Assembly (NCBI GenBank): GCA_052174135.1
Contig: JBQMRZ010000004.1
Location: 186,001-250,000, forward strand
DNA length: 64,000 nt
Reading direction: 5' to 3'
DNA from: Arsenophonus sp052174135
GTDB taxonomy: Bacteria; Pseudomonadota; Gammaproteobacteria; Enterobacterales; Enterobacteriaceae
The notes under the pieces: generated by a model
What the model was told of the DNA's origin: nothing
The model's database searches: none
Seen by the model: the letters and a program-made list of their open reading frames with translations, nothing else
Translations under genes and position numbers: made by a program
Shown here: positions 53,764 through 62,489 of the stretch, in pieces
Layout of the letters: each line of letters starts with the position of its first letter
Position numbering within the stretch: the stretch's first letter is position 1

Positions 53764-54942
53764 ATGCATTTTAGTAGAACGTTCTTAATTTCTTTTTTAA
53801 TTTTGACGTTATTAATAGGATGTTCAACAGAAAAAGATTTTATAATGACACCACTTTTACCTAAAATAAATAATCAATTTACACCTTCTATTATCTGGCA
53901 TCACTCAATAGGAAATGGTAGTGGAAAATATTATTCTCAACTTTCACCAATCTATAATGATTCTATTGTTTATGCAGCAGATCGTAAAGGAATAGTAAAA
54001 TCAATGGATGCTACTTCAGGCAAAATATTATGGTCAATTAATTTATCAGAACAGATTGGTTTTTTGAAAGTTAATTTATCAACGGTGCTTTCTAGCGGAT
54101 TAACGATTTCAGGAGATAAACTTTATATAGGAACAGAAATTGGTAAAGTTATTGCATTAAGTAAGATCAACGGGAAAATTATATGGGAAAAAGATGTTGC
54201 AGGAGAAGTGCTTTCCCAACCGGTAGTTAGTGATGGCATTTTATTGGTACATACAAGTAATGGTGTATTACAAGCGCTAGATTCACAAACCGGACAGAAT
54301 AAATGGAATATTAATTTAGATATTTCAACGTTATCGATAAGAGGAAAATCAACGCCAGCTATCGCATATGGGATTGTAATTATTGGTAGTGATACCGGCC
54401 GTATTACTGCTATAATGCTTGATCAAGGACAGATTATTTGGCAACAATATATTTCTAAAATTTATGGTATAACTGAAATCGACCGTTTACATGATATTGA
54501 TATAACGCCGGTTATTGATATCAATTCAGGTACTATTTTTGTTATTGCATATAATGGTGATTTAGTTGCAATTGATATACATTCCAGCAAAATTATATGG
54601 AAATGTAGCATAGGATCAGTTAATAATATTATTATTTCTAATAATATTATTTATTTAGTTGATCAAAATAATTACATGCTGGCAATTTATAAAAACAATG
54701 GTGTTATCTTATGGACTCAAAATGCTTTATCAGATCGTAATTTAACCGCACCGATTATTTACGATGGTTACTTAGTGGTTGGTGATCAAAATGGTTATCT
54801 TTATTGGTTAAATATACACAATGGTCGATTTGTAGCATATAATAAACTTGATAATTCAGGATTACATAGTCGCCCAGTTATTGCTGGAGACAAATTGCTT
54901 ATTCAGTCAAAAAATGGAACCATATACTTAATTAAACGTTAA
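53764..54942 (+). CDS. bamB: Outer-membrane protein assembly lipoprotein BamB
   Basis: 392 residues, the same as E. coli. The lipoprotein signal peptide has the lipobox LLIGC, with the lipidated cysteine at 20. An eight-bladed beta-propeller with PQQ-like repeats follows: GKILWSINL, GKIIWEKDV, GQNKWNINL, GQIIWQQYI, SKIIWKCSI, GVILWTQNA. BamB is part of the BAM complex that inserts beta-barrel proteins into the outer membrane. Its presence, with Lpp, implies a functional outer membrane with porins. The loops are richer in Asn and Ile than in E. coli, as expected from composition. GAGG precedes the ATG. Confidence 0.96.
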   Translation: MHFSRTFLISFLILTLLIGCSTEKDFIMTPLLPKINNQFTPSIIWHHSIGNGSGKYYSQLSPIYNDSIVYAADRKGIVKSMDATSGKILWSINLSEQIGFLKVNLSTVLSSGLTISGDKLYIGTEIGKVIALSKINGKIIWEKDVAGEVLSQPVVSDGILLVHTSNGVLQALDSQTGQNKWNINLDISTLSIRGKSTPAIAYGIVIIGSDTGRITAIMLDQGQIIWQQYISKIYGITEIDRLHDIDITPVIDINSGTIFVIAYNGDLVAIDIHSSKIIWKCSIGSVNNIIISNNIIYLVDQNNYMLAIYKNNGVILWTQNALSDRNLTAPIIYDGYLVVGDQNGYLYWLNIHNGRFVAYNKLDNSGLHSRPVIAGDKLLIQSKNGTIYLIKR

Positions 54943-55071
54943 TTTTTTTGATATTTTTATTTTTCATTTAGAATTAATTAGCTGTAATTTTCTGAGATCA
55001 TTTTATTTTTTTTGTGTTCTTAAGATTGAAATCAGAATATCGATTCTAATTTTTATGAGGCACCTTAAAAT

Positions 55072-56553
55072 ATGATACCTATTATCGCACTAATAGGTCG
55101 CCAAAATGTAGGAAAATCTACATTGTTTAACCGATTAACTCGAAGTAGGGATGCATTAGTTGCTGATTTTCCTGGTTTAACGCGTGATAGAAAATATGGT
55201 AAAGCAAAGTTTGAAGAACAAGAATTTATTATTATTGATACAGGTGGTATTAATGATTCAGAAGATGGGATAAAAATCAATATAACTTCTCAATCTTTAT
55301 GTGCCATTAAAGAAGCAGATATTATTTTTTTTATTGTTGATGTTAAGTTTGGATTGATGCCAGCAGATTATGTGATTGTTAAGTATTTACGAAATTGCAT
55401 GAAGGATATTTACTTACTAGCAAATAAAATTGATGATTTAGATATTAATATAGCATTAAGCGATTTTTATAAACTTGGTATCAAAGATATTTATCCTATT
55501 ACAGCATCTCATGGTCAAGGTGTTGATACGCTAATTGAGAAAATAATATCTTTTTATTCTATTAAAAAATCTACAAATAATATAGAATTATTAAAAAAAG
55601 AGACTAATGTAAATTATTGGTCTAGTAAAAAAAAGAAAATAATGCTTAAAAATTCTGAAAAGGAACCTTTTGATTCGCGTTCATTACCAATTAAGCTAGC
55701 TATTATTGGACAGCCAAATGTCGGTAAATCGACATTAAGCAATTACATATTAAGAGAAGAACGGTTAGTTGTTTATGATATACCAGGTACAACTCGTGAT
55801 AGTATTTATATTCCTATGGAGCGGGATGGATATAAATATGTATTAATTGATACTGCTGGTGTTCGTAAAAAAAGAAAAATAACTGAAATTGTTGAAAAAT
55901 TTTCAGTAATAAAAACACTGAAATCAATTGAAGACGCTAATATTGTTTTACTTCTTATTGATGCTAAACAAGGAATTTCTGATCAAGATTTATCATTATT
56001 AAGATTTATTTTAAATGCTGGACGTTCCTTGGTAATTATAATTAATAAGTGGGATAATATATCAGAAGAAAACCGTCAATCAATAAAAAATACATTAGAA
56101 TTACGATTAGGTTTTATTGATTTTATAAAAATTCACTTTATTTCAGCATTATATGGTGTTGGTGTTAATAGCTTATTTAAGTCTATTCATGAAGCTTATG
56201 AGTCAGCAACGCGACTAATTGGTACATCATTGTTAATGCGTATTATGAAAAAAGCAGAAGAAGAAAATCTACCTCCATTGATACGAGGTCGTAGAATAAA
56301 AATGAAATATGCTCATGTCGGTGGTTATAATCCACCTATTATAGTTATTCATGGTAATCAAGTTACTGATTTACCTAATTCTTATAAACGTTATTTAATA
56401 AACTATTTTCGATATAAATTAAAGATTATAGGGACACCAATTCGTATTCAATTTAAAGAAAGCGATAATCCTTATACCAATAAAAAAAATAAATTAACAC
56501 TACCACATTTACGTAAACGTAAATGTTTAATAAAAAGTATAAAAAAACGTTAA
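55072..56553 (+). CDS. der: Ribosome-assembly GTPase Der (EngA)
   Basis: 493 residues (E. coli 490). It is an essential double-GTPase for 50S subunit maturation. The first G domain has GRQNVGKST (9-17), DTGG (56-59) and NKID (118-121). The second has GQPNVGKST (213-221), DTAG (260-263) and NKWD (325-328). The C-terminal KH-like domain covers about 380-480, with a lysine/arginine-rich tail. The linker between the G domains (about 165-200) is lysine- and asparagine-rich. The E. coli downstream genes (yfgJ, then xseA and guaBA) do not follow; hemF converges instead, with only 36 bases between the stops. Confidence 0.98.
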   Translation: MIPIIALIGRQNVGKSTLFNRLTRSRDALVADFPGLTRDRKYGKAKFEEQEFIIIDTGGINDSEDGIKINITSQSLCAIKEADIIFFIVDVKFGLMPADYVIVKYLRNCMKDIYLLANKIDDLDINIALSDFYKLGIKDIYPITASHGQGVDTLIEKIISFYSIKKSTNNIELLKKETNVNYWSSKKKKIMLKNSEKEPFDSRSLPIKLAIIGQPNVGKSTLSNYILREERLVVYDIPGTTRDSIYIPMERDGYKYVLIDTAGVRKKRKITEIVEKFSVIKTLKSIEDANIVLLLIDAKQGISDQDLSLLRFILNAGRSLVIIINKWDNISEENRQSIKNTLELRLGFIDFIKIHFISALYGVGVNSLFKSIHEAYESATRLIGTSLLMRIMKKAEEENLPPLIRGRRIKMKYAHVGGYNPPIIVIHGNQVTDLPNSYKRYLINYFRYKLKIIGTPIRIQFKESDNPYTNKKNKLTLPHLRKRKCLIKSIKKR

Positions 56554-56589
56554 TAAAGACTATATGTTTAAAAATAAATATTTTGATAT

Positions 56590-57498
56590 TTAAATCCAGT
56601 CTTTTTCAATTAAAAATTGACTATAAAGTCTTTCTTCATCTGAATTAGATTCAGGATGATAGCTATATTCCCAGCGTACTAGTGGTGGTAGAGACATTAA
56701 AATTGATTCTATTCTACCATCAGTCTCTAGACCAAATAAAGTTCCTCGATCGTATATTAAATTAAATTCTGCATAACGTCCTCGGCGATATAATTGAAAT
56801 TCTCGTTCACGTTTGCCCCAAGTTGTCCCTTTTCTTTTTTCAACGATTGGTAAATATGCATTAAGAAAACCATTACCTACGTCTTTTGTAAATTGAAAGC
56901 AATTAGCAAAATCTGGTTGGTTTAAATTATCAAAAAAAAGACCGCCGATTCCACGAGGCTCATTTCGATGTTTGATGTAAAAATAACGATCGCACCATTT
57001 TTTATAATTTGGATAAATTTCTTTTCCATAAGGTAAACATAAAGATCGCGCAGTTTCATGCCAGTGAATGATATCCGTTTCAAATGCATAATATGGAGTC
57101 AAATCAAATCCACCGCCAAACCACCATATTGTCGGACTATCTCTTTTTTCTGCAATGAAAAAACGAACATTTACATGAGCTGTTGGAATATAAGGATTAA
57201 GTGGATGAGTAACCAAAGAAACACCCATTGCTTGATAACGATATTCTATTAATAATGGACGATTTTCTGTAGCAGTAGCGGGTAATTTATCACCACTTAC
57301 ATGTGAAAAATTAACACCAGTTTGCTCAAAAATTTTTCCATGTTTTAATACACGACTACGACCTCCTCCTTTTTGTTTATGTTGCCAGTTATGTTCTATA
57401 AATTTTTCTTTATTATCAATATATTCAAGTTGTTGAGAGAGTTTATCTTGCAAGCTGAGAAAAAATGTTTTTACTGTATTAATGTTAGGTATATTCAT
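56590..57498 (-). CDS. hemF: Oxygen-dependent coproporphyrinogen III oxidase
   Basis: 302 residues (E. coli 299). It converts coproporphyrinogen III to protoporphyrinogen IX, using oxygen, in haem synthesis. Conserved blocks are GGGRSRVLKHGKIFE, SHVSGDKLPA, FGGGFDLTPYYAFE, DIIHWHETARSLCLPYG, KHRNEPRGIGGLFFD and ERKGTTWGKREREFQ, including the active-site histidines. The oxygen-requiring HemF rather than the anaerobic radical-SAM HemN is kept here, consistent with an aerobic host niche. It is convergent with der. In E. coli hemF lies at about 55 min, not far from ptsHI, so its position between der and ptsI is a contraction of that region. Confidence 0.97.
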   Translation of the reverse strand: MNIPNINTVKTFFLSLQDKLSQQLEYIDNKEKFIEHNWQHKQKGGGRSRVLKHGKIFEQTGVNFSHVSGDKLPATATENRPLLIEYRYQAMGVSLVTHPLNPYIPTAHVNVRFFIAEKRDSPTIWWFGGGFDLTPYYAFETDIIHWHETARSLCLPYGKEIYPNYKKWCDRYFYIKHRNEPRGIGGLFFDNLNQPDFANCFQFTKDVGNGFLNAYLPIVEKRKGTTWGKREREFQLYRRGRYAEFNLIYDRGTLFGLETDGRIESILMSLPPLVRWEYSYHPESNSDEERLYSQFLIEKDWI

Positions 57499-58681
57499 GA
57501 TATTAATTTTAATTATTACTAGATTAACATTTAATTATACACTTAATATTATTTGAGTTCATTTTATTATTGAGTAAGTTTATTAACATGAGAATAATAA
57601 TATCAAAATATTAAATATCATAATTTACTGATATTGATAATAATAAAATACATACTTTAATTAAGTAAATTTATTATTTTTATAAAATTTTTTATAATTA
57701 TAAACATATAGTTGATGATCTAATTATTAGTTAGTAAAATTAACTATAATCAATCAATTTAGATTAATTATAAATATTTATATCTATTTTTACATTCATA
57801 TTAATTTAATATAGTTCTGATATTATTTAATGATATTATTATTTTTTTTTGATAAATTTTAATTATTTGAAAAAAAAATGGAAAATAATGTTAAAAAATA
57901 AAATTTTTAATTTAATTTGAAAACAAATAGTTTAATTATAGACATAATAAATTATTTAATTTTTTAATCATTTATTCAACATAAGTAAAATTTTAAGACT
58001 ACTATTAACATGTTATTTATTTTATTTTATTTTATTATCATTATTCTTATTTAAATAAAAAAATGAGAATTATTTGATTTATCTATAGAATATAAAAAAA
58101 AATAAAAAATATTTCAATAAAGTTATTTGATTTTAAATAAACATTTATATTATTAAAGATTTATAAATTAATAAAAAATAAATAGATATTTTCTGATAGT
58201 AATATTAAATTTGAGATATTACGGATTTGATTTTTTAGTAACTAAAATACGAAATAAAATTATCTGTATAATAATTAGAAAATATGATAATTATCAAAGC
58301 TATATTTATTATTTACTTATTTAATTTTATAAAATTTAATTTTATGATAAAAATATAAATATACTAATGAGTTACTAAAAAATCAATTTGATAAAAAAAG
58401 TTTTTAATAAACCATATGCGCTTTAAGTATATAAAAAGAATGATGTCGTTATTTATGTACGTAAAAGGTTCATGAAGAGTTCTAGTAAAAAAATATTAAT
58501 TTATATTAAATAATTAGTTGATAATTTAGATTTTTATACACTGATTAATTTAATTAATTGAATGAATTAATACTTTTTATATAAAATTTTATTAATTTAT
58601 TTTTTATTTCAGTTTTATTTAAAATTATAAAATATTTAAAAATTTTTTAATAAAATTTTATAGTTAATAAAAAATATATCA

Positions 58682-58747
58682 AGCATTAATAACCTAACAT
58701 CCGATCAAAAAATAAATTTTTTGATCGGATGTTAGGTTATTAATGCT
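58682..58747. repeat. 66-bp palindrome, 32-bp perfect arms
   Basis: The left arm (58682-58713, beginning AGCATTAATAACCTAACATC) is the exact reverse complement of the right arm (58716-58747), with only AA between. Each arm has nine or ten G/C pairs, including CCGATC. It is not followed by a T-tract on either strand and lies over 1.1 kb from any gene. It is the longest and most GC-rich perfect inverted repeat in the window. Possible readings are a protein-binding or replication-related palindrome, a foldback insertion remnant, or a sequencing/assembly foldback artefact. Confidence 0.95.
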
Positions 58748-59491
58748 ATTTTATTTTAAAATATAAAGTTTATATAAAAATTAATATACTTTTTTAAAGT
58801 ACATAAATAACCGACACAAATATTAAATAATATAAGGGATAAAAAGGCAAATCATTTTTGAAAATTTACAAAATATATACTAAGAAAATATTTATTACTT
58901 TTATTTAAAATTAATAAATAATTTTATTATAAATTATATTTTTCTTTGATTTAAATATATTATTTATTATTTTGATGATAATTAAAATTATTATTAATAT
59001 TTAGTCCTATAAGTCATTAATGTTAATTAATCAAGAAAGTGAATAATATTATCTAACAATTTAGAAAAATATTTAACTTATTAAAAAAATCTTATTTTAT
59101 AATATAAAAATAAATTATTGATTTTTAATCAAAGTAATATTTTATAAATTTATTAAAAAATAATAATTTATATTAATTATTTTAAAGTTATTATTTTTTA
59201 TTTTTAAATAAAATACATAGGTAAATAGAAACAATTTAATTTCAATTAATTTATTAATCATATTACATACTATTAGCTAACATAAAAAGTTAATCAAAAT
59301 AGGAATTATAAAAATATAGATAAAACTAAAAAATAATCAATAATCTCTATGAACAATCAGTGACAATAAAGAGCTGTTATTTTATTATTTAAATAAAAAT
59401 AAAATTGATTACACTATAAATTTATCTTATTAAAATCAATTAATATTAATGTAAAAATTACATTAATAATTATGATATTTTAAATAAATAT

Positions 59492-59534
59492 TTGCTAAAA
59501 TTATTAATACTTTTAGTATTAATAATTTTAGCAA
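59492..59534. repeat. 20-bp perfect hairpin
   Basis: TTGCTAAAATTATTAATACT (59492-59511) pairs exactly with 59515-59534 over a TTT loop. It lies 745 bases from the large palindrome. It is about 850 bases beyond the end of ptsI, so a role as ptsI terminator is possible only for a long 3' region. Confidence 0.85.
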
Positions 59535-60380
59535 TAATAGTAAACTACTAAATAGAATTCTCTCAATTAATGATAAAATAAACAAAACAATAAATAAGAA
59601 AGCATATGTAATCTTGCACTATGAATAAAATCTTTATATGGAAGTAAGTAAAATTAATTAATTTAATAATTATTAATTTATGTTATAAAAACATAAATTT
59701 TGGCACATCCATCAGATAATTAGTATAACTAATTATTTTTTATTAAAAGTGACTATAATTATAAGAAAATTGGTGATTTTAGTTAATACTTACAATTAAT
59801 ATATAAAAATTTTATATTTATAATCTATATGATAATAATCTCATTTATAATGTAAAAATTAATCAGTTTAGCTAATTTTTATTTTATTTATCATAAATGA
59901 TTATAGATATTAATATTAATTTTTTATTTTTCTTATAATAAGAATAAATAATATTTTAAATATTAAATCATTTTTTATAATTTTTTTTACCTTCTTTTCT
60001 TAAATACTAGAATTCTCCATTATTTAATTTAACAATATTAGTATCAAAATAAATAAATAATTTAATAACACTATATAGTTTAATAGAAAATTTTTAGTTT
60101 ATTTTTAAAATTTTATTAATAATATTCAACCTGAAAATAATTTCATTACTAGTAAGATTAATAAAAACATAATCATTAATAATTTTTAGTAAAATAACAG
60201 CTAAAACATATTTTATGTTAATAAATTTATCCAAAATCTTTGTAATAATATTAATATTGGATATCATCTTAATATACTTAAAGTTAATAATTCCGATTTA
60301 TTAAGTAAGGGGGGTTCATTGATTTTCTCTAAACTATTTTTCTTATTTAGTTAAAAATTTATTGATAGTTTTAACATTTT

Positions 60381-62090
60381 TTAAAGTAAACGTTTAAGTG
60401 AATTCATTAATTCTTTTGTTGTTGGTTGATTAAGAGCTTGTTCTGCTATTTTTTTTGCATCATTAAAATTTGAATTTCGAATAATTTTTTTAATAGTTGG
60501 GATTAAAATAGCACTCATACTAAATTCATCTAATCCCATACCAAGTAATAATAGAGTAGCACGTTCATCACAAGCAAGTTCACCACACATACCCGTCCAT
60601 TTGCCTTCAGCATGTGAAGCATCAATAACTTGTTTAATGAGTTTTAATACTGAAGGAGACATTGGATTATAAAGATGAGAAATTAAATTATTTCTGCGAT
60701 CAACAGCTAAAGTATATTGTGTTAAATCATTAGTTCCAATACTAAAAAAATCGACTTCTTTAGCTAAATAATGAGCAATAACAGCAGCTGCTGGTGTTTC
60801 AATCATTACTCCAACCTCAATCGATTGATCAAAAAAATATTTTTCTTTAATTAACTGTTTTTTTAATATTGTTAACTCTTCTTTCAAAGAATGAATTTCT
60901 TCTACAGAAATAACCATTGGAAACATAATACGTAAATTACCAAAAACAGAGGCTCTTAAAATAGCTCGTAATTGAGCATGAAGAATTTCTTTACGATCAA
61001 GAGAAATACGAATTGCTCGCCAGCCAAGAAAAGGATTTTCTTCTTTCGGTAAATTCATATAAGGAAGATTTTTATCGCCACCAATATCTATAGTACGAAT
61101 AATAACAGTTTGCGGGTTCATGGATTCAGCAACTATTTTATAAGTCTGAAATTGTTCTTCTTCGCTAGGAAATTCGTTTCGATCCATAAATAAAAATTCA
61201 GTACGATATAATCCTATCCCTTTAGCACCATTACGTTTAGCAACTTCTATATCACGTACAGTCCCAATATTTGCACAAACTTCAACTTGATGACCATCTA
61301 AAGTGATAGCTTGTAAATCTTTTAATTTTATAAGTGTTTTTTTTTCACGCAAATATTTTTCTTTAATTTGTTTAAATTTATTAATTTGATTTTCAGAAGG
61401 ATTCTGATAAATATTATTATTAATTGCATCTAAAATAATATAATCATTTTCTTGAATATTTTTAGTTGCATTATTTACACCAACAATAGCTGGAATTTCT
61501 AATGATCTAGCCATAATTGAAGTATGAGAAGTACGCCCACCTAAATCTGTAATAAAACCAAGAACTTTTTTTAAGTTTAATTGTGCTGTTTCAGATGGAG
61601 TAAGATCTGCTGCAACTAAAATGATTTCTTCTGTAATTGAATTAAAATCAATAATAGGTAACCCTAAAATATTTTTTAGTAAACGTTTACCAATATCTTT
61701 GATATCAGCAGAACGCTCTTTAAGGTATTCGTTATTTAATTCTTCTAATATTCTTGTATGGCTTTTAATCACTTTTTCTGCTGCTGCATCAGCAGTTTTA
61801 TACTCTTTTTTTATAAAATAAAGAATTTCATTTTCAAGTTCTTCATCTTCAAGAAGCATTATATGTCCTTCAAATATTTTTGCTTTTTCTTCACCAATAT
61901 TTTTTTTTGTAATTTTTTTTATCTTTTTTAATTGCTCTATTGTTTTTTTTTGTCCAACAATAAAACGGTTAATTTCGTTCTTAATTTGATCATCAGAAAT
62001 TTTCTTTTGATTAATGATAATTGGTATTTCTTTTAAAATTAATACCTTCCCAAAAGTAATACCTGGCGATACTGAAATTCCTGAAATCAT
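60381..62090 (-). CDS. ptsI: PTS enzyme I (phosphoenolpyruvate-protein phosphotransferase)
   Basis: 569 residues from the ATG at 62090 (E. coli 575). An upstream in-frame ATG (62117) would add nine residues, but AAGGAA at 62097-62102 and the family N-terminus MISGISVSPGI favour 62090. Enzyme I takes phosphate from phosphoenolpyruvate to His189 (GGRTSHTSIMARS) and passes it to HPr. The PEP-binding domain has GLYRTEFLFMDR, RTIDIGGDKNLPY, FSIGTNDLTQY and the catalytic cysteine in GMCGELACDERA. The C-terminal tail is a few residues shorter than in E. coli. ptsH is 141 bases upstream. No crr or sugar-specific enzyme II is visible here. Confidence 0.97.
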   Translation of the reverse strand: MISGISVSPGITFGKVLILKEIPIIINQKKISDDQIKNEINRFIVGQKKTIEQLKKIKKITKKNIGEEKAKIFEGHIMLLEDEELENEILYFIKKEYKTADAAAEKVIKSHTRILEELNNEYLKERSADIKDIGKRLLKNILGLPIIDFNSITEEIILVAADLTPSETAQLNLKKVLGFITDLGGRTSHTSIMARSLEIPAIVGVNNATKNIQENDYIILDAINNNIYQNPSENQINKFKQIKEKYLREKKTLIKLKDLQAITLDGHQVEVCANIGTVRDIEVAKRNGAKGIGLYRTEFLFMDRNEFPSEEEQFQTYKIVAESMNPQTVIIRTIDIGGDKNLPYMNLPKEENPFLGWRAIRISLDRKEILHAQLRAILRASVFGNLRIMFPMVISVEEIHSLKEELTILKKQLIKEKYFFDQSIEVGVMIETPAAAVIAHYLAKEVDFFSIGTNDLTQYTLAVDRRNNLISHLYNPMSPSVLKLIKQVIDASHAEGKWTGMCGELACDERATLLLLGMGLDEFSMSAILIPTIKKIIRNSNFNDAKKIAEQALNQPTTKELMNSLKRLL

Positions 62091-62231
62091 AAATGTTTCC
62101 TTACTGCTAAAATACAAAAAATAGTTAATATAGAAAACTATGAATTTAATACTTATGATTTAATAGATATCTATAAATAGAGAGGTATCTAAAAATAAAT
62201 AGAATATAAATATTATATTTCTTATATGTTA

Positions 62232-62489
62232 TTATTCTAATTTAACTATTAACTTTACTAAATGTTCTACTGCTTTCTGTTCATCTTCACCTTCTGCAGA
62301 GATAATAATAACAGCTCCTTTAGTTAAGCCGAGTGTTTGTAATTTAAATAGACTTTTTGCGCTCACAGATTCATTGTTATATATAAGCATAATTTCAGAA
62401 GAAAAACTTTTTGCTTCTTTGACAAATTGAGCTGCTGGTCGCGTATGAAAGCCATTAGGTGTAGCAATAGTGACTTCTTTTTGGAACAT
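62232..62489 (-). CDS. ptsH: PTS phosphocarrier protein HPr
   Basis: 85 residues, the E. coli length. HPr carries phosphate from enzyme I to the sugar-specific enzymes II. The phosphorylated His15 is in TPNGFHTRPAA; Ser46 in AKSLFKLQTLGL matches the regulatory/binding site region. AGGAAAA on the minus strand sets the start. It is first in the ptsHI pair. The upstream E. coli neighbour cysK is not found in the remaining 1.5 kb. HPr can also act as a regulator in other bacteria, so its retention does not prove sugar uptake by PTS. Confidence 0.98.
   Translation of the reverse strand: MFQKEVTIATPNGFHTRPAAQFVKEAKSFSSEIMLIYNNESVSAKSLFKLQTLGLTKGAVIIISAEGEDEQKAVEHLVKLIVKLE

Larger units (their letters stand above)
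57499..60380. other. Gene-free AT-rich stretch between hemF and ptsI
   Basis: About 2.9 kb. In E. coli crr follows ptsI immediately; no crr remnant is legible here. This is the most structured gap: a 66-bp palindrome (58682-58747), a 20-bp hairpin (59492-59534), 10-bp hairpins at 59445-59467 and 59675-59699, and a G6 run (60309-60314). A short TTTTA microsatellite lies near 58020-58037. Confidence 0.7.
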
